In this document: positions 9,743 through 17,906 of the stretch, piece by piece | Position numbering within the stretch: the first letter of the stretch is position 1 | How the letters are laid out: each line of letters opens with the position of its first letter | Virus record (IMG/VR): IMGVR_UViG_3300021424_000103 | Coordinates: 1-38,353 of that record | From: a virus | DNA length: 38,353 nt | Strand: one strand, 5' to 3' | The notes under the pieces: generated by a model | Databases searched by the model: none | What the model was told of the DNA's origin: nothing | Seen by the model: only the letters and a program-made list of their open reading frames with translations | Translations under genes and position numbers: made by a program

Positions 9743-11677
9743 TCATGGTTTTTTAACCATTAATAAGTCTTTGTTTTTTAATGTGTTTAATATTTCTGTT
9801 TCTAAATCGTCTTTAAATCTTCTATCTGAAATCAATGAACTAGCTAAATCGCCACTACTTGAAATATTAACATTGATATTAACAGATCCCGAACCTTCTA
9901 TTTTTTGGACAGTCTCTTTATTAGACATAGATTCAATCTGCGCAGTAGACAACCCAAGAGAATCCATAATTTTAGAAAAATCAAGAGTTTTTATTTCAGG
10001 TTGTTTGAAATTAACTTCAGGTTGTTGGAATTCTTGAGGAGTTAAAGTCACATCGGTTTCTAAATTTGGTCGTATCTTTGTTAATTTTAGATATGCTGAT
10101 TTAAGAACGCCTAGTTTTTCATCTAAATCGGGAGCAAATAATGCTTGATCTTCTTTAATAAAACTAAACATTTCACCTTTACCTGTACTTAATCTTTTAG
10201 TACCATCACCAAAAAATTTATCTTCTTCTGCGGGTGTTGGTGGATTTGATGTAAAAATATCTCTCCAAAAATTAGGGTCTAATACTGTTGATTTAACACC
10301 AGTAGCTGCTGTTTGTGTGACAGTTTTAAATTTGTCAGTTCCTTCTTGCGCAACACCACCAACAGTCTGTAAAACTGCAGTTCTTTCTGTTTCAGAAAGA
10401 GTTCTTAAAAGAGTTTGAGATATAACTGTTGTATCATTTTTAATGTTGTCTACAGTTGACAAACTTTTCATAGCAATATCTTTTTCTGACATTGCGGCCT
10501 CTTTTTGATATTTTTCTAAGGCTTCTTTTATTCTTTCAGGATTTCCTGATAGTGCTTCTTGTAGATTATCAACTTGATCAAATCCAGGTATTTTTAAACT
10601 TATCTTACCATCTTTTACCTCACTTAGAGATGCTATTAATCTTTTATCTTCTTCCGTGAACGTTTTACCCTCACCTTCAAATAACGTACCTAAACCACTT
10701 TTATTAATGTCTGCAATTATTTTTGCTTGTTTTGATGCCTCCCTACCTAAATTAATGTATTTTTCATACTCACCACCCCTTCCTAAAGATTCTAATTGTT
10801 GTTTCAATCTTTGTTGTGCAACAAAATTTGTTTCTACTTCACCCGTCGCATCATTTACTTTAAATGCGGATGCAGATAAATCTATTAAACTTTCTTGAAG
10901 TTTTTCAACATTGTTTGCTCCCATGTTCATTAATTGAAAGGGGTTCATAAGATTTGACATAGAACCACCTAACATGGACATACCTGCTGCCGCTTCAATT
11001 GCCTTTTCAGGATCCCAAAAAGTTTGACCTAATTGTGCAGCATTAATTTCCTCAACTGAGGTTCTTAGTTGTTGGGCCTGAATTTGCATTTTGGTTAAAC
11101 CTTCAATACCATTTTTGAAACCGTAAGCGTCTACTTTTGATAGATTTTTTTGGACTCCCTCTAATGTTGCTTTAACATTTACACCACTTCTTCTTGCTGA
11201 ATCTGTTATTTTATTAATTAGTTCTACACTCTTTTCTTGAGAAAATGTTAGTTTCATAAATTCACCAACCATTTGTCCCATTGCTTCAGAGGCTATTCCA
11301 ACATTTTTACCAAGTATTGCCATTTGTTGGACGACATCTTTTGAGGGATCTATGATACGACCGACACTTTTAGACATACCCCCCATTACATCGGTTACGT
11401 CTTTAAATTGTATTCCTAATTCTGTGGTTTCAAAGTATATTTGTTCGACTTTTTCTCTAAACGCCTCACCACCTAAAACAAGACCACTACCCATTGTTTT
11501 TTGTAAGTCTTTAACCTTATCTTCCATTTGACTTAAAACCCTAAACGTTTCGTTTGGTTTTATACCGTTTTCCATTGCGTTGATTAAGGACTTGAGAATA
11601 CCATTTTTTGGATCGGCTTGAATATCAATTCCTCCTGTTCCGAATTCATCAGTAGCGTCTTGAAAAAATAACCACAT
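9743..11677 (-). CDS. Tape measure protein (putative)
   Basis: A 644-aa, mostly helical, low-cysteine protein with long amphipathic helices and Met/Gly-rich hydrophobic segments (for example residues 225-260, GMSMLGGSMSNLMNPFQLMN). It ends in a segment rich in Asn, Val and Ser (VNINVNISSSGDLASSLISD) followed by a terminal charged helix, a C-terminus I have seen in phage tape measure proteins. The position is diagnostic: it follows directly after the chaperone gene with a frameshifted extension and precedes the baseplate genes. Its role would be to set tail length inside the tube. T4 gp29 is similar in length (590 aa), but I see no clear sequence match, so the call rests on composition and order. 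Confidence 0.65.
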   Translation of the reverse strand: MWLFFQDATDEFGTGGIDIQADPKNGILKSLINAMENGIKPNETFRVLSQMEDKVKDLQKTMGSGLVLGGEAFREKVEQIYFETTELGIQFKDVTDVMGGMSKSVGRIIDPSKDVVQQMAILGKNVGIASEAMGQMVGEFMKLTFSQEKSVELINKITDSARRSGVNVKATLEGVQKNLSKVDAYGFKNGIEGLTKMQIQAQQLRTSVEEINAAQLGQTFWDPEKAIEAAAGMSMLGGSMSNLMNPFQLMNMGANNVEKLQESLIDLSASAFKVNDATGEVETNFVAQQRLKQQLESLGRGGEYEKYINLGREASKQAKIIADINKSGLGTLFEGEGKTFTEEDKRLIASLSEVKDGKISLKIPGFDQVDNLQEALSGNPERIKEALEKYQKEAAMSEKDIAMKSLSTVDNIKNDTTVISQTLLRTLSETERTAVLQTVGGVAQEGTDKFKTVTQTAATGVKSTVLDPNFWRDIFTSNPPTPAEEDKFFGDGTKRLSTGKGEMFSFIKEDQALFAPDLDEKLGVLKSAYLKLTKIRPNLETDVTLTPQEFQQPEVNFKQPEIKTLDFSKIMDSLGLSTAQIESMSNKETVQKIEGSGSVNINVNISSSGDLASSLISDRRFKDDLETEILNTLKNKDLLMVKKP

Positions 11678-11691
11678 ATTTTCTTTTATTT

Positions 11692-11699
11692 AATAAATA
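11692..11699 (-). promoter_or_regulatory. TATTTATT box (one mismatch)
   Basis: TATTTATT on the minus strand, 14 bases upstream of the tape measure ATG. It differs from the common TATTTATA box in its last base. Candidate promoter element. Confidence 0.3.
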
Positions 11700-11710
11700 G
11701 GTTATTATTA

Positions 11711-12602
11711 TTATTTTTTTTCATATTCTGCTAATAACTTATCGACGTAGTATTTTCTTTCGTATGTTGGTACATTTAATAAGTCATTGTATGAAAAGTG
11801 AGCGTATTTTACCAAGTAATAGAACTCATCCATTAAATTTTTTTTATGATTAGAAGAAAGGCCGAAAAAATTCAACCCCAAAGTTCACCATTACAGTGAC
11901 TTCTTCTCCAGACGGGGCTATAATTTTTTTATTTAAATCAATTTTTGGTTCGCACAATAATAGAAAATTTTTAATTTCTTTTGAATCCATTATTGGCATT
12001 TGATTTACAAATGTGGCTATTACACCTTTATCTCTATTACCCTCAAGTTCAACTATTTGTTTTTCTAATCTTTTTGTAACAATAGGTGCAACCATACCTT
12101 TTGGGTATTTATCTGATAAACTTTCAATTTCCGTTTCTTCTCCTATATTTAAAAGTTTTAATCTAACTGTTTTTTGTGTTTTTGGTAATAATAAAGTATA
12201 AAGACCGTCTTCATCTGGTTTAACTTTAGATTCAATGTAATTCAACTCATCTATTAATACAGTGGTTTCAAATTCTATGGATGTTTTTGGGTCTTTTACA
12301 ATAAAATTATATTCAGGACCAAAAGCAGTGTTTCTTAAAAAGATAAGTATGGCTTGTATATCAACATTAATCATTTGGTTAATATCAAACCCTGGTTCAT
12401 AAATTTTATTTCTTAATAAAGTTTTAATCAAACCTTCTTTGTTATTATTTTGTGACATTAAAATGTTTTCGTCAGCGGCGGTTAAATAACCAACCTTTAA
12501 TGATTCTTTTTTAGGGGTATAAAAAATACCTTTTGATGGTAATTTCACCACATCATGAGGTAAATTAAATTGTTGTTGTCCGTATTCAATTGCGTTATCC
12601 AT
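11711..12602 (-). CDS. Tail assembly chaperone, predicted +1 frameshift product
   Basis: This is the predicted long form of the gp26-like gene. A second open frame, offset by +1, runs from a TGA at 11885-11887 down to a TAA at 11711 and covers the zero-frame stop. At TTT-TTT-CGG (11870-11862) a Phe tRNA could slip forward from TTT to TTC, with the arginine codon CGG, likely to be slowly decoded in this AT-rich genome, in the A site. The product would carry 246 zero-frame residues followed by GLSSNHKKNLMDEFYYLVKY and a 30-residue tail ending in LLAEYEKK, about 296 aa in total. A frameshifted chaperone pair just before the tape measure gene is the classic arrangement in long-tailed phages (lambda G/GT type). 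The extension could instead start on its own at the in-frame ATG at 11833 as a 38-aa protein. There is no direct evidence of frameshifting. Confidence 0.55.
11850..12602 (-). CDS. 26: gp26-like baseplate/tail assembly protein (zero-frame form)
   Basis: A 250-aa protein with the pattern of the T4 baseplate protein family that includes gp26. It has an early PSKGIFY turn (residues 22-28), then a segment VGYLTAADENILMSQ, then VDIQAILIFLRNTAFGPEYN, in which Asp and an Arg-containing helix precede an aromatic Gly-Pro-Glu-Tyr turn. T4 gp26 is needed for baseplate hub assembly and, with gp51, is now often discussed as a tail assembly chaperone. The position between tube and tape measure supports a chaperone role. 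It ends in EFFRPFF, just after the predicted shift site. The start at 12602 has no clear Shine-Dalgarno, which is typical here. Confidence 0.75.
   Translation of the reverse strand: MDNAIEYGQQQFNLPHDVVKLPSKGIFYTPKKESLKVGYLTAADENILMSQNNNKEGLIKTLLRNKIYEPGFDINQMINVDIQAILIFLRNTAFGPEYNFIVKDPKTSIEFETTVLIDELNYIESKVKPDEDGLYTLLLPKTQKTVRLKLLNIGEETEIESLSDKYPKGMVAPIVTKRLEKQIVELEGNRDKGVIATFVNQMPIMDSKEIKNFLLLCEPKIDLNKKIIAPSGEEVTVMVNFGVEFFRPFF
11862..11870 (-). other. Predicted +1 frameshift site TTT-TTT-CGG
   Basis: In the gene direction the codons are GAA TTT TTT CGG. A +1 slip moves the Phe anticodon from TTT to TTC, a perfect re-pairing, and the new frame then stays open for 50 codons. The window available for shifting is narrow (about 11850-11884), because the +1 frame is closed upstream by TGA and the zero frame ends in TAA. 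Confidence 0.5.
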
Positions 12603-12644
12603 AATTATTTTTATTTAAAAAATAACTTTACTTTATTTTTTGTA

Positions 12645-12674
12645 AACAAAAAACCCCACTTTGTTAGTGAGGTT
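12645..12674 (-). terminator. Rho-independent terminator after the tail tube gene
   Basis: On the minus strand an 8-bp stem (AACCTCAC with GTGGGGTT, one G-T pair, 7-base loop; 12652-12674) is followed by a run of seven T. It lies just after the tail tube stop codon and would end or reduce tube transcription before the chaperone gene. Confidence 0.8.
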
Positions 12675-12700
12675 CTTAAAATTTTTTATTTAGTTTTTAA

Positions 12701-13189
12701 TTAGTAAACTAATATACATCTGTCAGGTTGTAATGTCATATCAACTTTCATAATATCTGAGTTGGTGTAATTAACCTCATTAAATTTAGCGTCAGTTAAA
12801 CTACATCCTTGTAAAATCCATTTTTCAACAACAACTCCTGTTGGGTCTAACATTTCAAGGTCAACGTCTTTTTTATACCCAGCAGCGTAACCCATACGTC
12901 CCGTTACTGATTCTGCGTGTAAACGAACCCACTCCATAACTGCTTGTGCTGCCGAAGGTCCGATAGGGTCTCTTAATGAAACAGAAATTGATTCCCAATT
13001 AAAAAATCCAGCAACATAAGTTTGAGTGTTTAAGAATTTTATTTCCTTTGTATCAATTTTAATACTAGGTCTTGATGCTTTTTCAACATACCAAGAATTG
13101 ATCCCCAAAGATGAAGGGAAACTCAATATAAACCTATTTGACTTTTTAGGTTCATACTGAAAGGGCATTTTCATTAATAAATCAGCCAT
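12701..13189 (-). CDS. 19: Tail tube protein, T4 gp19-like
   Basis: A 162-aa protein matching the gp19 tail tube family: an N-terminal FQYEPKKSNRFILSFPSSLG, a central NWESISVSLRDPIGPSAAQA, and a C-terminal strand with GCSLTDAKFNEVNYTNSDI. T4 gp19 is 163 aa, so the length fits. Stacked hexamers form the rigid inner tube through which DNA is ejected. It has its own upstream box and a strong terminator just downstream, as expected for a protein needed in very high copy. This is one of the surest calls in the window. Confidence 0.92.
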   Translation of the reverse strand: MADLLMKMPFQYEPKKSNRFILSFPSSLGINSWYVEKASRPSIKIDTKEIKFLNTQTYVAGFFNWESISVSLRDPIGPSAAQAVMEWVRLHAESVTGRMGYAAGYKKDVDLEMLDPTGVVVEKWILQGCSLTDAKFNEVNYTNSDIMKVDMTLQPDRCILVY

Positions 13190-13220
13190 GTTATTTTGTT
13201 TTTTTTGTTTTTATTTTTAT

Positions 13221-13228
13221 TATAAATA
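13221..13228 (-). promoter_or_regulatory. TATTTATA box
   Basis: An exact TATTTATA on the minus strand, 31 bases upstream of the tail tube ATG. The spacing is the same as at the tail sheath gene. Candidate promoter for tube expression. Confidence 0.5.
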
Positions 13229-13294
13229 TCTTGTTATAATTTTTTTTTCTATTTACTTTCAGATATTTTTAAAATATATATTATATATAATAAC

Positions 13295-14194
13295 TTATAT
13301 CTCTTCTTTTTCTCCTCCTTTAGTTAAATACACTCTTACTGGTTTTTCTTCTGGATATTCTTTTTCTAAAAATCCTTTCATTGCTTCAATATTTTTTGCA
13401 TCATCATCTGAAAAACCAATAAAAGGAATCACCTCATCATTTGCAATATCATTTTTAAATATGGCCTTAGACGAGTCTCCTGTCATTCTTGAAACCTCCG
13501 AAGCCATTTCTCTACAATAAGATATAAATTCTCTCATCGCTTTAATTTTACCTTCTTCAGGGTTCGCAGCACTCCCTTCACCAAAAGATACGGGGTGGAA
13601 CTTACATAGATCTAAATATTCGTTTATTAAATCTTTATCTTGATATTCTAATTCTCTTACATTTTCATAAATGTCTTGAGTATTTAGATTTCTATATTTT
13701 TTTAAATTTTCAACCAAAGTTTTTGAATTAATACCATTATGATTTGATAATATATAATTTAAACAAGATTCTTTTAAAGTTTCAGGATTGTGTCCTCTAG
13801 CTGTAATAATAGCAAAAATTGACCCACCATTAATACATTCCACAAAATCATTCCATGAAGGACCGGGACTTGCCATCATTGAGTCAATAATAAAATTTTT
13901 ATCACCTTCTGTTCTAAAATTTCTAAATGGGTTTGGTGCATAACCAACAATTGTTGTCCCTTTAAAACTAAAAGGTTGTACCCCAATCTCATGTCTGTGT
14001 TCAGCAAACTCCTCTGTTGACATCGGAACTTCTTCTTCGTTTTCACTCATTAAAATAATTTTTGTTGGCATAAAAACAATATTATCATCCCAATCAAAAG
14101 CATAGTATTTTAAATCGGGTCTCCCTTCTTCAGTAATACCTTCGACTAATCTTTTTTTATTTACGTAATCGTATATGTATTTTGTATACTTCAT
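13295..14194 (-). CDS. HAD-superfamily phosphatase-like protein
   Basis: A 299-aa protein with the main HAD motifs. Motif I is FDWDDNIVFMPT (about residues 33-44, nucleophile Asp then Asp two residues later). Motif II is IFAIITARG (about 127-135), with a Thr. The acidic motif near the C-terminus is FIGFSDDDAKNIEAM (about 258-272). HAD enzymes use the first Asp to form a phospho-enzyme and hydrolyse phosphate esters. The substrate is unknown: a nucleic acid 3' phosphatase or a nucleotide phosphatase would be typical in T4-like phages. It lies between the sheath and tube genes and overlaps the preceding 46-aa gene by 4 bases, an odd place for an enzyme. Confidence 0.75.
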   Translation of the reverse strand: MKYTKYIYDYVNKKRLVEGITEEGRPDLKYYAFDWDDNIVFMPTKIILMSENEEEVPMSTEEFAEHRHEIGVQPFSFKGTTIVGYAPNPFRNFRTEGDKNFIIDSMMASPGPSWNDFVECINGGSIFAIITARGHNPETLKESCLNYILSNHNGINSKTLVENLKKYRNLNTQDIYENVRELEYQDKDLINEYLDLCKFHPVSFGEGSAANPEEGKIKAMREFISYCREMASEVSRMTGDSSKAIFKNDIANDEVIPFIGFSDDDAKNIEAMKGFLEKEYPEEKPVRVYLTKGGEKEEI

Positions 14195-14331
14195 TTTTTA
14201 TTGATTGCAAATAATAACTTTTCTAATTGGCTTTCAGTTAATACGATATTTTGTTTTTTACCTGAATATGTTTTAGGTTCAATTTTATTTGATCCTATAC
14301 TTTCTTTAATAAGTTTTTTTTCGATTTTCAT
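14191..14331 (-). CDS. 46-aa protein with LTESQL motif
   Basis: Short basic protein starting MKIEKKLIKESIG and ending NIVLTESQLEKLLFAINKK. The ATG at 14331 is preferred because it follows a TATTTATA box by 11 bases; a longer reading from 14379 would start inside a stem-loop. Its stop overlaps the HAD gene start, implying coupling. The C-terminal LTESQLEKLL helix is similar to LSESDLYRIV at the N-terminus of the acidic protein at 19536-19892. Function unknown. Confidence 0.6.
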   Translation of the reverse strand: MKIEKKLIKESIGSNKIEPKTYSGKKQNIVLTESQLEKLLFAINKK

Positions 14332-14342
14332 AACTTTTTTCT

Positions 14343-14350
14343 TATAAATA
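14343..14350 (-). promoter_or_regulatory. TATTTATA box
   Basis: An exact TATTTATA on the minus strand, 11 bases upstream of the ATG of the 46-aa gene and just after a stem-loop that follows the sheath gene. Candidate promoter for the small gene and the HAD gene. Confidence 0.45.
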
Positions 14351-14354
14351 TACA

Positions 14355-14380
14355 AATGGGGAATATTTCTACTCCCCATT
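14355..14380. terminator. Stem-loop after the tail sheath gene
   Basis: A perfect 8-bp inverted repeat (AATGGGGA ... TCCCCATT) with a 10-base loop lies 21 bases downstream of the sheath stop. The T-rich tail is on the plus-strand side; on the minus strand, where the sheath mRNA runs, only a weak U-rich stretch follows. It may act as a terminator, a partial terminator or an mRNA-stabilising hairpin. Confidence 0.5.
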
Positions 14381-14401
14381 GTTTTATTTTTTGTATTTTA
14401 A

Positions 14402-16801
14402 TTATACGTCATCAAAAGAAGCCCCTGTCGGAGTAATTACAAACTCAATGTCAATGAACTCTAACGCTCTTGTCGGTTTCAAGTAAATTTTACCTGTTAA
14501 GGTATTTGAATCCAAATCTTCAGGTGTGTTAGAAACTGTAACTCTAAAGTCAATTAAACCTCTATCTCTTCTAATTGAATCCAAGATTGGGTTAACTGAA
14601 TCTAAGAAGTCTTGTCTTACTTTATCATCATTTTGTTCGAATAGTAATCTTACTGCCACTGCTGAAATTAATTTTCTTGCTTGTAGAAGTAATCTTCTTA
14701 CGTTGATTCTATCAAGTGCCGATTCTTTAACTTGTAAAGTTTTATTACCCCATATTACAGTACCTACATCAGAAAAAGTAGCAATTGGGTTTACTCTACC
14801 TTTATATAAAGTATCTCTATCTTCTTGAGTTAATTTTTTACGTGCTCTAATTGCACTTACCAAACCTCTTGTATAACCTGCAGATGCGAACCAAGGAAAC
14901 GCAATATTGTCGGTTAACGCTAAGTTTTTAGTTACTTCCGCAGTTGGTGGTATATAGATTTGTGTATTGTTTACAGTATCTCTTGTTAATACCCATGGAT
15001 AGTAAGTGGCGGTGTAGTTTGAATCAATTCCTGTATCTTCTAGCCTATCGACAATTTCTTGTGGATATACCAAACCTTCTTCAATATCATTGTAAGACGG
15101 TAAAAGTAAATTAAAGTCAGGTGTTGTACAGATATAAATTGAATCCGCTCTATCTGTTTCAACCATATCAATAGCATCTTCAACTAAATTTGAGTTGTAG
15201 TAATAATCAATACCCGGTGTTGCAAATACATTAATATTAACTGACTCTGGATTAGCAAAACTTGATTGTCCCCATTTATAAGCGTAGTAATCAGTATTTG
15301 CCCAAGTCTCTTGGTTAGGTCCTGAAATTTGTTTGAACGCTCCCCATCCTGTAGACGTTGGATAAGTAACTGAAGGTGCCGCTCCTTTTTTAAATCCTGA
15401 TTGACCAAGAGCGAACGCGTCTCCGTTTGTTCTATATTCTCTGTAAATATCCCATCCGTCAAATCCACCATAAGCTAATACTGTGAATTTACGAGTATTT
15501 AATCTGTAATAAGGGTTATCAGTATCCTGAGGCTCACTTCTAAAATTACCTGTACCTACTTCAAACGCTTGTGTTGTTGCAGAATTTACAACCATAGTTA
15601 CAACCGTAGCACCACTATCCATATGGAAACCTTTAGTTCTGTAACCCCAAGATGGGCCTGTAGTGTCAGTACCTAAATTTACAGGTAATTGTTTTCCTTT
15701 ATATTCAAAAAAGTCATAATCAATACCAGCAATATTAGAAATACCTAAATAAGCCTTTCTTGGGTTTTCACCACTTGAGATTACTTGATTGTCTCCACCT
15801 GATGATGAACCAAAAGGAGGATTATAGATAACGTCACCTGGTTGTAAATATCTTGTTTTATATACAACAAATGGTGGTGTTGCGTTTGCGTATTCTCTTG
15901 AGATATATCCCTCAAATCCACATGGTAACGCATCTGTTGGTGCCTCGTCGCTCATTTCCAACATTACATATTTCGATTTAACTTGGTACTCACCATTAGA
16001 TGTACCAATTTTGTTAGCAACATAGTTGTTTTGATTAGGATCCATTGAACAGTTAGTGAAACTTTCAACTACTCTTACATTTTGGTCATTGTCATAAAAA
16101 TCTCTAATGAAGACATCAAATGTACCATTAGCAAATGAAATGTTACCAATTGACATTTTAACAAGTCTGTTGGCTGCATTACCATCAGAGATAAGTTTAA
16201 ATTTAAATAATTTATAAACTTTATTACCTCTTAATTCTGAAACCATATAAGGTGTTTCAGGTGTTTGATATTGTTCTAAATAAAATCCTAAAGAATCATA
16301 ATAAGCAAAATTAGTTTCATCAGTTACTCCTGGTAAACTTACTAAATCACAATAAAGTCCTCTAATTTTACCATCTCTATAACCTGTTTGTAATAAACTT
16401 GAATAAACTTCTTCAACAAATAAAGGCACTTCAGTTCTATCTTTACCAAAATTACTTCTACCAAATACTTTTGAAATGTATTGTGTGTCGGTGGTACCTA
16501 ATGAAGTTTCAAAACTAAATGTTTCGTTGTCTTTTGTTATACCAGAAATAACAAACGTTTCATAAGGGTTTTTAGTAACTCCTGAATAATTTCCTGAACA
16601 ATCAATTGTTACGTCAGATGTTCCTGAAACTTGAAATAAAGGACCGTGTTGTGTGCTCGAAAAATTGGTAATACCTCTTGATCTTAAAGTCGCAACAATT
16701 AAATCATCGTATTCAGTATATGGTGAACCTGAATAGTTTGTAACATAAACGGCCATAGAACCAGAATAAACTGAAGCAGAGATTGCTGAAATTGAGTCCA
16801 A
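14402..16801 (-). CDS. 18: Tail sheath protein, C-terminal part
   Basis: The major part of the contractile-tail sheath (T4 gp18 family). The C-terminal segment with RVTVSNTPEDLDSNTLTGKI and YLKPTRALEFIDIEFVITPT is the conserved sheath C-terminal domain that forms the inner layer around the tube. Earlier, NIAFPWFASAGYTRG is another sheath hallmark. This frame is a direct continuation of 16817-17620: the two are in the same frame, separated by a TAA and five codons. The listed start is a TTG (16801), which has no convincing ribosome binding site of the usual kind, so it is probably not a normal gene start. The two parts together are 1071 codons, longer than T4 gp18 (659 aa), mainly through extra outer domains. 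Confidence 0.85.
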   Translation of the reverse strand: MDSISAISASVYSGSMAVYVTNYSGSPYTEYDDLIVATLRSRGITNFSSTQHGPLFQVSGTSDVTIDCSGNYSGVTKNPYETFVISGITKDNETFSFETSLGTTDTQYISKVFGRSNFGKDRTEVPLFVEEVYSSLLQTGYRDGKIRGLYCDLVSLPGVTDETNFAYYDSLGFYLEQYQTPETPYMVSELRGNKVYKLFKFKLISDGNAANRLVKMSIGNISFANGTFDVFIRDFYDNDQNVRVVESFTNCSMDPNQNNYVANKIGTSNGEYQVKSKYVMLEMSDEAPTDALPCGFEGYISREYANATPPFVVYKTRYLQPGDVIYNPPFGSSSGGDNQVISSGENPRKAYLGISNIAGIDYDFFEYKGKQLPVNLGTDTTGPSWGYRTKGFHMDSGATVVTMVVNSATTQAFEVGTGNFRSEPQDTDNPYYRLNTRKFTVLAYGGFDGWDIYREYRTNGDAFALGQSGFKKGAAPSVTYPTSTGWGAFKQISGPNQETWANTDYYAYKWGQSSFANPESVNINVFATPGIDYYYNSNLVEDAIDMVETDRADSIYICTTPDFNLLLPSYNDIEEGLVYPQEIVDRLEDTGIDSNYTATYYPWVLTRDTVNNTQIYIPPTAEVTKNLALTDNIAFPWFASAGYTRGLVSAIRARKKLTQEDRDTLYKGRVNPIATFSDVGTVIWGNKTLQVKESALDRINVRRLLLQARKLISAVAVRLLFEQNDDKVRQDFLDSVNPILDSIRRDRGLIDFRVTVSNTPEDLDSNTLTGKIYLKPTRALEFIDIEFVITPTGASFDDV

Positions 16802-16813
16802 AGAAGAACCAAA

Positions 16814-16822
16814 ACCTTAACC
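16814..16822 (-). other. In-frame GGT-TAA-GGT interruption of the sheath gene
   Basis: In the gene direction the codons read TAT ATA GGT TAA GGT TTT GGT. The frame is open for 267 codons before and more than 800 codons after this stop. The same nine bases interrupt the glycosyltransferase gene at 35692-35700. A ribosome hop from the first GGT to the second would give GYIGFGSS. Readthrough, reinitiation at the TTG 15 bases after the stop, or a real mutation are the alternatives. Confidence 0.75.
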
Positions 16823-17620
16823 TATATAACCATTAATGTCATTAGTGCCTTGGTAATAATCGAAGGTTGCATAAAACCAAGGATCATTAATTGTTGATGA
16901 AAAATCAATATTAGCTTGATTAATTGAGCTTACCCCAAAAGTTTCAGTAGTTGCTGTGGTATTAAAAGGTGAACCTGTTACTGAATTAATTGTCGACGAA
17001 CTAACCGCTCCCCAAAAATAAGAAGTCTTACCTGATAATGCAGATGATGTAGAATAAAGACCTATTTGATCTGAAATATAATCTTTAAAGTCATCACTTA
17101 TACTTGATGTTCCTCCATTAAATGTTGTATAAGAATTGTAAAAATCATTTTGTAAATTTGAAGGTAATGAAGAAATAGATGTTATAGTAACATTAGTACT
17201 ATTACCAGTTGTACCTGTAAAAAATACGTAACTAGGTCCTGATGTACCTGTTACTGATACAGTAGAAGGGTCAACATTACCTGCAGTTACAATAGACCAA
17301 GATGGTCCTGCATCGTAACCCGATAAACCTAATACCCTTGTTACAAAAAGTTGATTTGATTGTTGTAAATATGAATTCGAAATATAAGCCAATTCATATT
17401 TTGGAATTTGTGTGTTTACAAATTTTTCAGGACTTGTTCCCCCAAAATAAACTTGAAACTCATCAAAATTTGTTATGAAAATAGGTTCGAAGGCTGGCCC
17501 TTGTAAAGTCTCACCAACTAAGCCTAAAGTAGTTACACCAACACTTTGTGCAACGAAAGTTAAGTCCCTTTCTGAGGTATAGACCCCTGCAGAAACGAAT
17601 ACTTTTGTAGAAGATGCCAT
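16817..17620 (-). CDS. 18: Tail sheath protein, N-terminal part (ends at in-frame TAA)
   Basis: 267 codons with the typical sheath N-terminus: VFVSAGVYTSERDLTFVAQS followed by TTLGLVGETLQGPAFEPIFI and FDEFQVYFGG. These match the start of the sheath family (Gly-Val-Tyr, Glu-x-Asp, then Gly-Pro and an aromatic Phe-Gly-Gly). Alone it would lack the sheath C-terminal domain and could not assemble. The next codons after the stop continue the same protein, so it is one gene broken by a stop or recoded at it. It has its own upstream box at 17652-17659. Confidence 0.85.
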   Translation of the reverse strand: MASSTKVFVSAGVYTSERDLTFVAQSVGVTTLGLVGETLQGPAFEPIFITNFDEFQVYFGGTSPEKFVNTQIPKYELAYISNSYLQQSNQLFVTRVLGLSGYDAGPSWSIVTAGNVDPSTVSVTGTSGPSYVFFTGTTGNSTNVTITSISSLPSNLQNDFYNSYTTFNGGTSSISDDFKDYISDQIGLYSTSSALSGKTSYFWGAVSSSTINSVTGSPFNTTATTETFGVSSINQANIDFSSTINDPWFYATFDYYQGTNDINGYIG

Positions 17621-17651
17621 TTTTATAGTTTAATTAAAGATTTATTTTATA

Positions 17652-17659
17652 TATAAATA
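17652..17659 (-). promoter_or_regulatory. TATTTATA box
   Basis: An exact TATTTATA on the minus strand, 31 bases upstream of the sheath ATG. Distance and sequence equal those at the tail tube gene, the other very abundant tail protein. Candidate promoter. Confidence 0.5.
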
Positions 17660-17750
17660 CAATCAAAAAAAGCAAAAAACATATAAAAAAGTCCATCATT
17701 TTTTAATAGTATGAAAAAATTCTACCTTTTTTCTACCTATTAAAATATTT

Positions 17751-17906
17751 ATGAATATGAAAAAAATAAAAAATATAAAGATTTCAGAAGAAACACATAC
17801 TTTACTAAAAAACTATTGTGAGGAAAATGGTTTGAAGCTTTATAAGTTTTTAGAAAAATTAATTATTAAGACTTGTAAAAAAGAAAAAGATATTTACGGA
17901 GAGTAG
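17751..17906 (+). CDS. Small ribbon-helix-helix-like protein (putative DNA-binding)
   Basis: A 51-aa open frame on the plus strand within the minus-strand tail module. The sequence MNMKKIKNIKISEETHTLLK, then NYCEENGLKLYKFLEKLIIK, fits the ribbon-helix-helix pattern: a short beta strand with alternating basic and hydrophobic residues, then two helices separated by a Gly turn. Such proteins bind DNA as dimers and often repress phage or plasmid genes. Its stop abuts the stop of the convergent gp15-like gene with no spare base, which suggests real coding use of this gap. A second ATG at 17757 would give 49 aa. The call rests on pattern alone. Confidence 0.6.
   Translation: MNMKKIKNIKISEETHTLLKNYCEENGLKLYKFLEKLIIKTCKKEKDIYGE

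Noticed and set aside
11850-11884. A -1 frameshift at the gp26-like gene end
   Set aside because: The -1 frame meets a TAA at 11833-11835, before the extension; only the +1 frame is open.
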